Below, piece by piece: positions 18,867-29,000 of a DNA stretch of 46,762 nt (its first letter is position 1; each line of letters begins with the position of its first letter). The translations under genes were made by a program, and so were the position numbers. The notes beneath the pieces are model-generated. The model did no database searches. It was not told the DNA's origin and saw nothing but the letters and a program-made list of their open reading frames with translations. Source of the stretch: Alkanindiges illinoisensis (GTDB taxonomy: Bacteria; Pseudomonadota; Gammaproteobacteria; Pseudomonadales; Moraxellaceae); assembly GCF_004377485.1 (NCBI RefSeq), contig NZ_SNTY01000018.1:1-46762 (forward strand), read 5' to 3'.

Positions 18867-19534
18867 TGGCAAAAATAAACCTACTGCCATGGCGCGAAGC
18901 GCTCCGTGAGCAGCGAAAAAAAGAATTTATTAGTATATCAATTGGGGTGTTTTTACTGGGTCTTGTGCTCTCGGCACTCGCCTGGGCGTTTGTCAACCAG
19001 CGCTTAAACGATCAGCAACAGGCCAATCAGCTGGTGCAAACGGCCAATAGCGAACTGGATGTACGCTTAAAAGCACTAGATGGTCTACAAGCCCACCGTG
19101 ATGAAATTATTGAGCGCATGAAGCTGATTCAGGATTTGCAAGGCAAGCGTCCGGTGGTGGTACGCCTGTTTGATGAGGTGGCACGTTTAACCCCTGATCA
19201 AATGTTTATTACCCGGTTTGAGCGTAAAGATGACAAGTTCATCATTAATGGCCGTGCAGAAAGTCCAAATACCGTATCCGAATTTTTACGTAACCTGGAA
19301 AATTCGCCCTGGTTTAGAAATGCTTTTATGAACTCCTATACTGCCAAAGCGACGGATACCCAGCCCAAGCCATCAGGGACTGTATTGCCGCGACCAGAAG
19401 ATAGTTTTGGCGAATTTCTGGTTACTGTAGATATTAGTGATGAGGCAGCTACCATGGATGCTAGTACTAATGCCAGCGTATCGGCTCCTGTCAGTACTTC
19501 GGCACCAGCACCAACAACAGGGGGTCAACAGTAA
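18866..19534 (+). CDS. pilN: Type IV pilus alignment protein PilN
   Basis: A bitopic inner-membrane protein of the PilMNOP alignment complex; 222 aa. It starts with the conserved PilM-binding peptide INLLPWREALREQ (residues 4-16), then a membrane segment (about 25-46), a coiled coil (KALDGLQAHRDEIIERMKLI) and a ferredoxin-like periplasmic domain. The C-terminal 35 residues are an Ala/Ser/Thr-rich tail. The ATG overlaps the pilM stop, and its stop overlaps the pilO start. Confidence 0.96.
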   Translation: MAKINLLPWREALREQRKKEFISISIGVFLLGLVLSALAWAFVNQRLNDQQQANQLVQTANSELDVRLKALDGLQAHRDEIIERMKLIQDLQGKRPVVVRLFDEVARLTPDQMFITRFERKDDKFIINGRAESPNTVSEFLRNLENSPWFRNAFMNSYTAKATDTQPKPSGTVLPRPEDSFGEFLVTVDISDEAATMDASTNASVSAPVSTSAPAPTTGGQQ

Positions 19535-20247
19535 TGGACGATTTTGACGACTCTACACTCGAAAAAGACGAATTATTGGCACCAAAGAAAAAGCCGTTTA
19601 ATTTTCAGGAGTTTATTAATAGCTTTAACTCTCTTGACCCCCAGAATATGGGGAGCTGGCCCACTTCAGTCAAAATTACCATTTATATTTTTATATTATT
19701 AATGACGCTTGCACTGGCTTATTTTGTGCTGATCCGTCCGCTGTTAAACGATATTGATAACGCCAGAGCACAGGAAGAAAGCCTGTTGAATGAATATCGT
19801 GAAAAAGATTCCAAGCTGAGAAATTTGCAATTATATCAAAAGCAAATTGAAGATATGGAGCGCACCTTTGGTGAACTGCTACAGCAGCTACCCAAGGAAA
19901 CCGAGATTCCCGGTCTGGTTGAAGACATTAACTTTACCGGAGTTAGCAGTGGCTTACGCTTTAACAATATTAGCGTACAGCCTGAGGTAAAACAGGAGTT
20001 CTTTATTGAACTGCCAATTTCGATTGTGGCGCAGGGTGACTATCATGCGTTTGGTTCATTTGTTAGTGGCTTGGCAGCATTGCCACGTATTGTTACCTTG
20101 CATGACTTTGTAATTGAAACCTTACCGGAAGCAGAAACCAAAAGTGAAGTTCCTGTGCTGAAAATGACAGTACAGGCAAAAACTTACCGTTATAATGATC
20201 AGCCCGCTGAAGACTCAACAGCACCAGCAGCAGGAGCACCAAAATAA
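19534..20247 (+). CDS. pilO: Type IV pilus alignment protein PilO
   Basis: The partner of PilN in the periplasmic heterodimer that times pilus assembly; 237 aa. It has an acidic then basic cytoplasmic start, one membrane segment (about 48-70, ITIYIFILLMTLALAYFVL), a coiled coil (about 78-115) and a ferredoxin-like domain containing EIPGLVEDINFTGVSSGL and PISIVAQGDYHAFGSFVSGL, both characteristic of PilO. Single-base overlaps with pilN and pilP are present. Confidence 0.96.
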   Translation: MDDFDDSTLEKDELLAPKKKPFNFQEFINSFNSLDPQNMGSWPTSVKITIYIFILLMTLALAYFVLIRPLLNDIDNARAQEESLLNEYREKDSKLRNLQLYQKQIEDMERTFGELLQQLPKETEIPGLVEDINFTGVSSGLRFNNISVQPEVKQEFFIELPISIVAQGDYHAFGSFVSGLAALPRIVTLHDFVIETLPEAETKSEVPVLKMTVQAKTYRYNDQPAEDSTAPAAGAPK

Positions 20248-20774
20248 TGAAGCTCAAGCTCCTCACAATTACAATACTTGGGACTGTCCTGTTAACAGGC
20301 TGTAGTTCACGGCTTGATGTGGTTAACGAACAAATGCAGCAAATCCGCAGTCAGCCACCACAACCTGTACCCCCTGCACCGGTATTTTTGCCAGTGCCTT
20401 CTTTTGCCTATTCTGCCCAGCAGTTAAGAAGTCCATTTATGCCGCCCAGTCTGGCCATGGAACTTAGAGTAGCGGCAGGCCGGCAAATCATGCCTGATCT
20501 TTCGCGGCCGCCGCAGTACCTTGAGCAGTTCCCTATTGAAGCCTTGGTGATGAAGGGTACATTAAGACGCTCAAATGGATCGCTATATGGCTTGATCCAG
20601 GCACCGGAAGGCGGTGTAGTCAGGGTAGAAAAAGGTAATTACCTGGGCAAAAACTATGGTCGTATTGTTGACATTTCACCAAGCCAGATTTCTGTAATTG
20701 AAATTGTACCTAACGGTCGTGATGGTTTTGTTGAGCGTCCACGTAATCTTGTCATGATCGATGTCGGCGCATAA
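20247..20774 (+). CDS. pilP: Type IV pilus lipoprotein PilP
   Basis: Inner-membrane-anchored lipoprotein that connects PilNO to the secretin PilQ; 175 aa. The lipobox LLTGC gives lipidation at Cys19. A Pro/Gln-rich linker is followed by the beta-sandwich domain, with family blocks RSPFMPPS, LEQFPIEALVMKGTL and VRVEKGNYLGKNYGRIV. It overlaps pilO by one base and is followed after 19 bp by the preferred pilQ start. Confidence 0.96.
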   Translation: MKLKLLTITILGTVLLTGCSSRLDVVNEQMQQIRSQPPQPVPPAPVFLPVPSFAYSAQQLRSPFMPPSLAMELRVAAGRQIMPDLSRPPQYLEQFPIEALVMKGTLRRSNGSLYGLIQAPEGGVVRVEKGNYLGKNYGRIVDISPSQISVIEIVPNGRDGFVERPRNLVMIDVGA

Positions 20775-20793
20775 GGAATTTGAGGAAATAAAA

Positions 20794-23007
20794 ATGAGGA
20801 ACCCAATTAATCAGTTTGGTATGGGGGCAACACCCGCAATGACTTCTTTTATGCGTCAACTTACACTTGCAAGTGCCTGTGCATTGACAGTTAAGGCCGC
20901 AATGGCCGCTCAGGTCAGCCTAAATCAGGTCATTCCACTGGCATTGCCCAATAATGAAACGGAATTACGTCTGGTATTCAGCAGTACGCCACCTGATCCG
21001 CAAGCCTATCAAATTGAACAGCCTACCCGTTTGGTGCTGGATTTTCCAGAAACGATCAGTGCGTTGCCAAGTAACCGGATTAGTGTTGCTAGCAAGAATG
21101 CTCAGGATGTTAGTGTAGTCACCAATCAGGAGCGTACCCGCCTGGTGGTTAGTCTCACCGAAGCAGGCAATTATAGTACCCGGGTTGAAGGGAATACCCT
21201 GATTTTAAAAATCAGTCGTGCAGCGGGGACGGCCGCAACTTCCACCATGACCCCTGTCGTTCCTGCTACGATTAATACCAGCATAGCACCAGTTTCTACT
21301 GATATTCGTAATATTGATTTCCAGCGTGGCGCTGCAGGTGATGGATTAATCACTGTTGATTTATTGAACTCTTCCTTGCCGGTTGATGTACAGCAGCAAG
21401 GCAGCCGTATTGTCGTGCGCTTCGTTGGTGCAAAAATTCCTTCACAATTACGTCGTCGTCTTGATGTGAATGACTTTGCCACACCAGTGTCAACCATTGA
21501 TGCCTATAATGAAGGTGGTAATGGCATGATGGTGATTCAGCCGCAAGGTGAATATGAGTACATGGCTTATCAGACTGACAATAAGCTGACCATTAGTGTT
21601 AAGCCTGCTGTAAAACCTGAAGTGACTACGAAAGCCCGTGCTGAAGAAGTTTATACAGGCCAGAAACTTTCCCTGAATTTTCAGGATATTGATGTACGTT
21701 CGGTACTTCAGTTGATTGCTGATTTTACCAATCTGAATCTGGTGGCCAGTGATAGCGTTAATGGTCGCATTACCATTCGTTTGCAGAATGTACCCTGGGA
21801 TCAGGCGCTTGATATTATCTTAAAAACCAAGGGTCTTGATAAGCGTCGCACTGGCAACGTAATCATGGTAGCGCCAGCCGTTGAGATTGCTGCACGTGAA
21901 AAACTGGAAGCACAGGCAATCCAGCAAATCCAGCAACTGGCACCGTTGCAAACAGAATACATTCAGCTGAGCTATGCCAAGGCCGCAAATATTCAAACGC
22001 TGATTACTTCTGGACGTAATAACGGTACTTCCGGGTCATCTACCAGTTCTGGTGAGACAGGACTGGACAACAATGTAGGCAGCTTGCTGTCATCCCGGGG
22101 TACGATTTCCATAGACCCACGCACCAATACGCTAATTATTCAGGACACCGCTGCAAAAATTGATGAAATCCGTGCCATGATCAGCCGGCTGGATGTTCCG
22201 GTCAAGCAGGTCATGATTGAAGCACGCATTGTACGAGCCACCAATAACTTCAGCAAGCAAATGGGAGTGAAGTGGGGCGTTCTGTCGCAAGGTATTGGTA
22301 GTAATAATAGCTTACTGGTGGGTGGTTCAGAAAATACGCTATGGAACTTGCGTGAACCAGAAGAAGATGATGTCACAGGTGGGTATAAATATACAATTGA
22401 TCGTCCTGATAACCTTAATGTTGACTTGGGGGTAAGTACTCAAGGTGCTAGCCGAATTGCATTTGGTTTGATTAGCTTGTCTGATGTCATGCTGGATCTG
22501 GAGTTGTCTGCGTTACAGTCTGAAGGCAAGGGTGAAGTTGTTTCTACTCCCAAAGTTCTCACGGGTGACAAGCAAAAAGCAACTGTTGCTTCTGGTCGAC
22601 AAATACCTTATCAAAAGTCTACTTCAAGTGGTGCTACTTCGATTGAATTTGTTAATGCTGAGCTAGGTTTAGATGTAACACCTAGTATTACGCCTGATGG
22701 CAAAATTGGTATGGAGCTGGAAGTTACAAATAATACCATTGGAGAAATCTTACAAAATGGGCAAGCTACAATTGCAACTAATCGTTTAAATACCAATGTA
22801 TTGGTGAATGATGGGGAAACAGTGGTACTCGGTGGTATTTTCGTTAATGAAACTGGAAACACCGTAACCAAGGTTCCATTTTTAGGCGATATTCCTTATG
22901 TGGGAACATTATTTAGGAAAAACATTAACCGTGATGATAAGCAAGAGTTACTCATTTTTGTAACCCCACGGCTTGTTTCTGATACCACCACTCGCACGCC
23001 TAAATAA
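20794..23007 (+). CDS. pilQ: Type IV pilus outer-membrane secretin PilQ
   Basis: Outer-membrane secretin through which the pilus fibre passes; 737 aa from the chosen start. A signal peptide ends near AMAA. Two AMIN peptidoglycan-binding domains follow (LRLVFSSTPPDPQAYQIEQP; IDFQRGAAGDGLITVDLL), then a secretin N0 domain (LNFQDIDVRSVLQLIADF), an N1 domain, and the secretin barrel (VKQVMIEARIVRA, VVSTPKVLTGDKQKA, VPFLGDIPYVGTLFR). ATG 20794 is preferred over 20761 because GAGGAAA lies 8 nt before it and the 20761 start overlaps pilP. A Gly/Ser-rich loop lies near residue 415 in N1. Confidence 0.96.
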   Translation: MRNPINQFGMGATPAMTSFMRQLTLASACALTVKAAMAAQVSLNQVIPLALPNNETELRLVFSSTPPDPQAYQIEQPTRLVLDFPETISALPSNRISVASKNAQDVSVVTNQERTRLVVSLTEAGNYSTRVEGNTLILKISRAAGTAATSTMTPVVPATINTSIAPVSTDIRNIDFQRGAAGDGLITVDLLNSSLPVDVQQQGSRIVVRFVGAKIPSQLRRRLDVNDFATPVSTIDAYNEGGNGMMVIQPQGEYEYMAYQTDNKLTISVKPAVKPEVTTKARAEEVYTGQKLSLNFQDIDVRSVLQLIADFTNLNLVASDSVNGRITIRLQNVPWDQALDIILKTKGLDKRRTGNVIMVAPAVEIAAREKLEAQAIQQIQQLAPLQTEYIQLSYAKAANIQTLITSGRNNGTSGSSTSSGETGLDNNVGSLLSSRGTISIDPRTNTLIIQDTAAKIDEIRAMISRLDVPVKQVMIEARIVRATNNFSKQMGVKWGVLSQGIGSNNSLLVGGSENTLWNLREPEEDDVTGGYKYTIDRPDNLNVDLGVSTQGASRIAFGLISLSDVMLDLELSALQSEGKGEVVSTPKVLTGDKQKATVASGRQIPYQKSTSSGATSIEFVNAELGLDVTPSITPDGKIGMELEVTNNTIGEILQNGQATIATNRLNTNVLVNDGETVVLGGIFVNETGNTVTKVPFLGDIPYVGTLFRKNINRDDKQELLIFVTPRLVSDTTTRTPK

Positions 23008-23033
23008 GGTGTGCTGCTAGAAAGGACAGTTTT

Positions 23034-23582
23034 TTGGAGTCAAACTGCTTAAACCCAGAGGCCAAGACCAGTATTTATCTGGTTGGGCCAATGGGTGCTG
23101 GTAAAACAACAGTAGGACGGCATCTGGCAGATTTGCTCGGCCGTTCTTTTATTGACAGTGACCATGAAATTGAAGCCAGAACAGGGGCCAGTATTCCCTG
23201 GATTTTTGAAAAAGAAGGAGAGAGCGGCTTTCGGCAGCGTGAGCAGCAGGTGATTGACTATCTCACCCGGCGGTCAGGCATTGTACTGGCGACAGGAGGT
23301 GGTGCAATCATGCGCCAGGAAAATCGTGAATTTCTAAAGCAGCGCGGTATTGTAATTTACTTATATACGCCTGTTGAAATGCAGCTGGCACGTACCTCCC
23401 GTGATCGTAATAGACCATTGTTGCAAGTAGCCAATCCAGAGCAAAAATTAAAAGAACTGTTAAGCCTCCGCGACCCTTTATATCGGCAGGTGGCTCATCA
23501 TGTCATTCCCACTTCCGATGGTTCTGCACGCGATTTGGCACAAAAAATTATTCAATTGATTGGCCTAAACACGTTAAGATAA
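23034..23582 (+). CDS. aroK: Shikimate kinase
   Basis: Phosphorylates shikimate at O3 with ATP in the aromatic amino-acid pathway; 182 aa. The P-loop is GPMGAGKTT (18-26). Shikimate-binding blocks are IDSDHEIEARTGASIPWIFE, and ATGGGA. The lid region is DRNRPLL. The start is a TTG at 23034 with AAAGGA upstream at normal spacing; no ATG fits before the P-loop. It follows pilQ by 26 bp and precedes aroB, the usual pilQ-aroK-aroB order. Confidence 0.95.
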   Translation: MESNCLNPEAKTSIYLVGPMGAGKTTVGRHLADLLGRSFIDSDHEIEARTGASIPWIFEKEGESGFRQREQQVIDYLTRRSGIVLATGGGAIMRQENREFLKQRGIVIYLYTPVEMQLARTSRDRNRPLLQVANPEQKLKELLSLRDPLYRQVAHHVIPTSDGSARDLAQKIIQLIGLNTLR

Positions 23583-23618
23583 ACATAGAATCTTCAAGGC
23601 TACATTTTAGATCATTTT

Positions 23619-24728
23619 ATGCAAACGCTACATGTTGAGCTTGGTGAACGTCGTTACCCTATTTTTATTGGTAGTCATCTTCCTGTTCAGGAGTGCTTAG
23701 CGCCTTATATCAAAGGGCGTCAGGTGATGATTGTCAGCAACACAACTGTAGCACCACTCTATATGGCTGGCTATCAGGATGCCCTGGAACATGCTGGCAA
23801 GCAGGTGATGACCTGTATTTTGCCAGATGGAGAGGCTTATAAAAATATTGACACTTTAAACCTGATTTTTGATGCCTTACTTGCTGCCAGATTTAATCGT
23901 GATTGCACAGTGCTAGCACTGGGCGGCGGCGTGATTGGTGATATGGCTGGCTTTGCCGCAGCAAGCTTCCAGCGCGGTGTGGATTTTGTGCAGGTGCCTA
24001 CAACCTTGTTGTCTCAGGTTGATTCCAGTGTGGGCGGAAAAACCGGAATTAATCATCCCCTAGGCAAGAACATGATTGGTGCATTCAAGCAGCCCAGTGT
24101 GGTCATGGCCGATATGGCACAGCTAGACACATTAGCTGATCGTGAATTGTCAGCAGGCTTGGCGGAAATTATCAAGTATGCCTTGCTGGGTGATCAGGAT
24201 TTTCTGGTATGGCTTGAAGCGCACATGGAACAGCTGGTAGCGCGGGATGCCAATTTGCTGGCAGAAGCCGTTTATCGTTCCTGTGCGCACAAGGCCCGAA
24301 TTGTGGCAGCCGATGAGCATGAACATGGTGACCGGGCCTTACTAAATCTGGGGCATACCTTTGGTCATGCAATTGAGGCTTATCTGGGGTATGGCGAATG
24401 GTTGCATGGTGAGGCTGTAGCCGCAGGTATGGTCATGGCTGCTGATTTATCCTGCCGCATGGGCTGGATTAATGCTGCTGATGTTAACCGTGTGCGCCAG
24501 ATTATTGCGCGTGCGCATTTACCGACAGTTTGCCCCGCTATTCCAGTTGAACAGTTTATGGCATTAATGGCACAGGATAAAAAAGTACTGGCTGGCCAGT
24601 TGCGCCTGATTTTACTTAAGCAAGTGGGGCAAGCTGTAATTAGCCGTGATGCCACACCTGAGCTTATTTGGGAAACCATTGCTGCATGCCAGCAGCCTGC
24701 TCACCCAGTCGGGGAACAAAACGCATGA
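23619..24728 (+). CDS. aroB: 3-dehydroquinate synthase
   Basis: NAD- and metal-dependent enzyme that cyclises DAHP to 3-dehydroquinate, step two of the shikimate pathway; 369 aa. NAD-binding is shown by [16 protein letters not shown] and [20 protein letters not shown]. Metal ligands are expected in [11 protein letters not shown] (Glu), [12 protein letters not shown] (His) and [11 protein letters not shown] (His). The stop codon overlaps the start of the SPOR-domain gene (ATGA), so the two are translationally coupled. Confidence 0.97.
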   Translation: MQTLHVELGERRYPIFIGSHLPVQECLAPYIKGRQVMIVSNTTVAPLYMAGYQDALEHAGKQVMTCILPDGEAYKNIDTLNLIFDALLAARFNRDCTVLALGGGVIGDMAGFAAASFQRGVDFVQVPTTLLSQVDSSVGGKTGINHPLGKNMIGAFKQPSVVMADMAQLDTLADRELSAGLAEIIKYALLGDQDFLVWLEAHMEQLVARDANLLAEAVYRSCAHKARIVAADEHEHGDRALLNLGHTFGHAIEAYLGYGEWLHGEAVAAGMVMAADLSCRMGWINAADVNRVRQIIARAHLPTVCPAIPVEQFMALMAQDKKVLAGQLRLILLKQVGQAVISRDATPELIWETIAACQQPAHPVGEQNA

Positions 24729-25624
24729 ACCGTACTCGTATTTGGCGCACTGTGCAAAACAGTACATGGTTGCTGGGTGGCCTGATCATGCTGGCAATTG
24801 CTTTTTTCCTGTGGGTTGGCATGCAGATTCATCAACGAATTACGGTTGAAAAAGATTTAAAAGCTCGGGATGTGCCGGTAGAACCTGAAAAAGTACAGTT
24901 TTCACCAACGCTTGGCATGATGACTGATATGGTGCCAGAGCTGGACATTAATCAGGATGTGAGTAGCAGTGAAAGGGCCGCAGAATTTCGCGGTGTAAGT
25001 TTTGTTAAGACGCAGTCTGGTAACTGGACAGTGCATGTGATGAGTGTATCACAGGAAGACATTGTCAAAAGTTATCTGGACAAGCGCGCTGACCGCGACA
25101 AGTTTTTTTACTTGCGCTCCCGTACGCCTGAGCAGGGTGAACGCTATGTGCTGGTGTATGGTAGCTTTTCTACTGTGGGTAAAGCGCTTGAAGCCAGCAA
25201 AACTATAAACTTTGATTTGCCAGCCAGTGTAAAGGCCTATCCGGTGCGTTTTTCCGAGTTTAAGTCATCGGTTATTGATGATGTGGGTTCAGAAGACAGC
25301 ATTACTAATCTATCAAAGGCAGGTCAGGTCTATCAGGTACGCCTTCGTTCGGTTCCTGTTCCAGTAGAGGCGCCTGCTGCACCACCCACGCCAACGGCAC
25401 CTATTGATTCAAGTGCCAATAGCACGCAGTCAACCACAGGCGCAATTCCCGCATTGCCATCAGTTAATGGGCAACCGACCGGAACAAATCCTGCAGTTAA
25501 TCCTTCAGGCACTGTTTCACCAAATCCGGCCAAGCCTGCGGGGTCTTCAGTAACTAACCCAGTCCCTGCAGAAACTAATCCAGCCCCAGCCAGCACAACG
25601 CCAATTGCTGATCCATTTAATTAA
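24725..25624 (+). CDS. SPOR-domain membrane protein
   Basis: A 299-aa bitopic protein. Residues 1-15 are cytoplasmic; a membrane segment follows (about 17-35, [18 protein letters not shown]). A periplasmic SPOR domain (about 95-180, [36 protein letters not shown]) is expected to bind denuded septal peptidoglycan. The last 80 residues are Pro/Thr/Asn/Ala-rich and disordered. ATG 24725 is chosen because it overlaps the aroB stop as ATGA; an earlier in-frame ATG inside aroB adds a Cys-rich segment with no sense. Its place after aroKB resembles DamX-type neighbourhoods in enterobacteria and the equivalent Acinetobacter locus. Confidence 0.88.
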   Translation: MNRTRIWRTVQNSTWLLGGLIMLAIAFFLWVGMQIHQRITVEKDLKARDVPVEPEKVQFSPTLGMMTDMVPELDINQDVSSSERAAEFRGVSFVKTQSGNWTVHVMSVSQEDIVKSYLDKRADRDKFFYLRSRTPEQGERYVLVYGSFSTVGKALEASKTINFDLPASVKAYPVRFSEFKSSVIDDVGSEDSITNLSKAGQVYQVRLRSVPVPVEAPAAPPTPTAPIDSSANSTQSTTGAIPALPSVNGQPTGTNPAVNPSGTVSPNPAKPAGSSVTNPVPAETNPAPASTTPIADPFN

Positions 25625-25638
25625 AGAATAATTGTACT

Positions 25639-25675
25639 CTGCAATATTTTGCCGCAAAAAATATTGCAGTCTTTT
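25639..25675 (+). terminator. Terminator after the SPOR-domain gene
   Basis: CTGCAATATTTT (25639-25650) and AAAATATTGCAG (25658-25669) form a perfect 12-bp stem with a 7-nt loop, followed by TCTTTT. It separates the pil-aro unit from gltBD. Confidence 0.8.
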
Positions 25676-26080
25676 AAAATCATATAAATTTTATTTAAAA
25701 TCATGCAATAAATATTTTATTGATCATTAAGGTAACAAAGCATTGCTTTAAAAATGGTCTAAAAGTTGCTTTAACCGCTTATAGCACGACTAATTTTTAA
25801 TTTTATGTTGTTTCTTGTTGTGCAATATTGGTTTATTTATTTATGTTTTATCTGTAAAATACACCGCCGTTTTTTGTTTACACCAGCCTATAAGGGTTGT
25901 GCTTATTTGACCCTGGGCCGTGTTGCCTGCACATTATTGCGAATTGCATGCTTGACGCTGACAGCATATTTGGGTCGAACAGGTGGTTCACGGGCATCAA
26001 GTCCACGATGATTTTTTTGCTCTATTTTTTTCTGCCAGACGTAAGGGTCTGGTTGGACAATACCAAGACAAGGGTACGCT
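25676..26080. other. Long AT-rich leader upstream of gltB
   Basis: About 400 bp without a credible gene. The left half is very AT-rich; the right half is closer to average. Small open frames here lack ribosome sites and family similarity. The region probably carries the gltBD promoter and regulatory sites, but I could not identify a convincing promoter. A ribosome site AGGG lies 6 nt before the gltB ATG. Confidence 0.5.
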
Positions 26081-29000
26081 ATGCAAATGCCATCGCTTAA
26101 CACTTTAGCTCCCAACACTTTAGTTTCCGAGCCTGTAGCTCCCGCTCAATCCGCACAGGGTTTATATCAGCCGGATGAGTTCCGCGATAACTGCGGCTTT
26201 GGCCTGATCGCCCAGATGCAGGGTGAGGCGAGTCATCATCTGGTTCAAACAGCCATTCATAGTCTGAGTTGCATGACGCATCGCGGCGGTATTGCTGCTG
26301 ACGGCAAGACAGGCGACGGCTGTGGCTTACTGCTGGCAATGCCCAAGGCATTTTTTCGTGATGAAGCCCAAAAGCTTGGGGTGAGCCTGACCGACATTTT
26401 CGCGGTTGGTACCATTTTCCTGAATATTGATCCAGCACTGGCGCAGCATTCCCGTGATGTGTTAAATGCAGAAATTGAGGCAGAAGGCCTTGCAGTGGCC
26501 ACATGGCGTAAAGTGCCTGTTGATGTCAGTATTCTGGGTGAAATTGCATTACGTTCCCTGCCTGCCTTTGAGCAGATTATTGTTAATAACCCTGAAAATC
26601 TGCCTGAAGCTGATTTTAACCGTAAGCTGTTTTTGGCGCGCCGTCGTGCAGAACACAAGCTGCAAAATGACTCGCTGTTTTATGTGACCACACTGGCCAG
26701 TACTGTGATCAGCTATAAAGGCCTGATGATGCCAGCCGCTATTGCTGATTTTTATACGGATCTGGCGGATGAGCGTTTGGCATCGCATATTGTAGTATTC
26801 CACCAGCGCTTTTCAACCAATACCTTACCGCGCTGGCCACTGGCCCAGCCATTCCGTTATCTGGCGCACAATGGTGAAATCAATACCATTACCGCCAACC
26901 GTAACTGGTCGGTTGCGCGCACACCAAAATTTGAAAACCCCTTATTGCCAGGCTTGCTGGATTTAAAACCACTGGTTAACCGCACTGGTTCTGATTCATC
27001 CAGTCTGGATAACATGCTGGAAATTCTGGTCGGCGGCGGTATGGACCTGTTCCGTGCATTACGTATGCTGGTGCCACCGGCCTGGCAAAATGTGGAAACG
27101 CTGGATTCTGACCTGCGTGCATTTTACGAGTTTAATTCCAAGCACATGGAAGCCTGGGATGGCCCTGCAGGTCTGGTGATTCAGAATGGCCGTCATGCCA
27201 TTTGTATGCTGGACCGTAATGGTTTGCGTCCTGCCCGCTGGGTAATTACCAAAAATGGCTATATCACACTGGCCTCGGAAATTGGCGTGTGGAACTACAA
27301 GCCTGAAGATGTGGTGTCTAAAGGCCGTGTTGGCCCCGGCCAGATGCTGGTAGTAGACACCCTGACAGGTGAAGTGCTGGATACTGCTGCCATTAATAAC
27401 CATTTGAAAGGTATGCGTCCTTACCGCAAATGGTTGCGTGAGCGTGCTTTGAATCTGCAAGTGGATAACGAGCTGGAAGAGCAGCTGCTGTCTACTGGCT
27501 TGTATGGTGATAGCCTGAAAGCCGCGCAAAAAATGTTCCTGGTATCCTTTGAAGAGCGCGACCAGATTATCCGTCCGCTGGCTGAAAGTGGTCAGGAAGC
27601 AGTTGGCTCCATGGGTGATGATACGCCAATGGCAGTGCTGTCACGTCAAGTACGTCATCTGGCTGATTATTTCCGTCAGCAGTTTGCGCAGGTCACCAAT
27701 CCACCGATTGATCCATTGCGTGAAGCGATTGTGATGTCACTGGAAACCTGTTTTGGTCACGAGCAAAATGTATTTGAGCAAAGTGCCGACCATGCAGACC
27801 GTGTGATTATCTCCAGTCCGGTGCTGTCTAACAGCAAGATGCACCAGTTGCGTGAGCTGGATCGTCCCGGCTATGGCATGAATGTCATTGACCTGAACTA
27901 TCTTGAGAGCGAAGGCCTGCAAGCTGCATTACAACGTATTTGCAAGGAAGCTGCTGCTGCCATTGCAACTGGTAACTGCATGCTGGTGCTATCTGACAAG
28001 AACATTCGTGAAGGTTATCTGCCAGCCAATGCCATTATGGCAACAGGCGCGGTGCATCATTACCTGTCCGAAGTGGGCTTGCGTGCTGATGCCAACATTA
28101 TTGTAGAAACCGGGCTGGCACGTGATCCACATCACTTTGCCGTGCTGCTGGGTTTTGGTGCCACGGCAATTTATCCATATCTGGCTTATGACGTGATCAA
28201 TGAGCTGGTGGATAAAGGCGAACTGCTGGGTGATCCAGTATATGCACAAGCCAATTTCCGTAAGGGCATTGAAAAAGGCTTGCTGAAAGTCCTGTCCAAA
28301 ATGGGGATTTCAACGGTTGCTTCTTATCGTGGCGGCCAGTTGTTTGAAGCGATTGGTTTGTCAAAAGACGTAGTCGAGCTGTGCTTTAAGGGCGTGCCCA
28401 GCCGTATTGCCGGTGCCAGCTTTACTGATCTGGAAAATGACCAGAAAAAACTGGCCACACTGGCGTGGCAGGCACGCAAGCCACTGGATCAGGGCGGTTT
28501 ACTCAAGTTTGTTTATAACAAAGAGTATCATGCCTTTAATCCGGATGTGATTGCGACCCTGCACAAAGCCGTGCGTTCTGGCAGCTATGACGATTTCCGT
28601 GAATATGCCAATCTAGTCAATCATCGCCCGATTGCAACTATCCGTGACCTGTTCAAGCTAAAAACTGATAACAGCATTGCGCTGGATGAGGTGGAAAGTG
28701 TTGAAGACATTTTGCCACGTTTTGATTCTGCAGGTATGTCACTGGGTGCCTTGTCGCCAGAAGCGCATGAATCCATTGCCATTGCCATGAACACCATTGG
28801 CGGTCGCTCCAACTCAGGTGAAGGTGGTGAAGATCCAGCGCGTTATGGCACTATCCGTAACTCCAAAATCAAGCAAATTGCGTCTGGCCGTTTTGGTGTA
28901 ACGCCAGCTTACCTGTGTTCTGCAGAAGTCTTGCAGATTAAGGTGGCGCAAGGGGCCAAACCGGGTGAAGGCGGTCAGTTGCCGGGTGGTAAGGTTAACG

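Noticed and set aside
25805-26118. Short open frames on both strands upstream of gltB
   Set aside because: They overlap one another, lack ribosome sites and have no recognisable protein features; the region is better seen as a regulatory leader.
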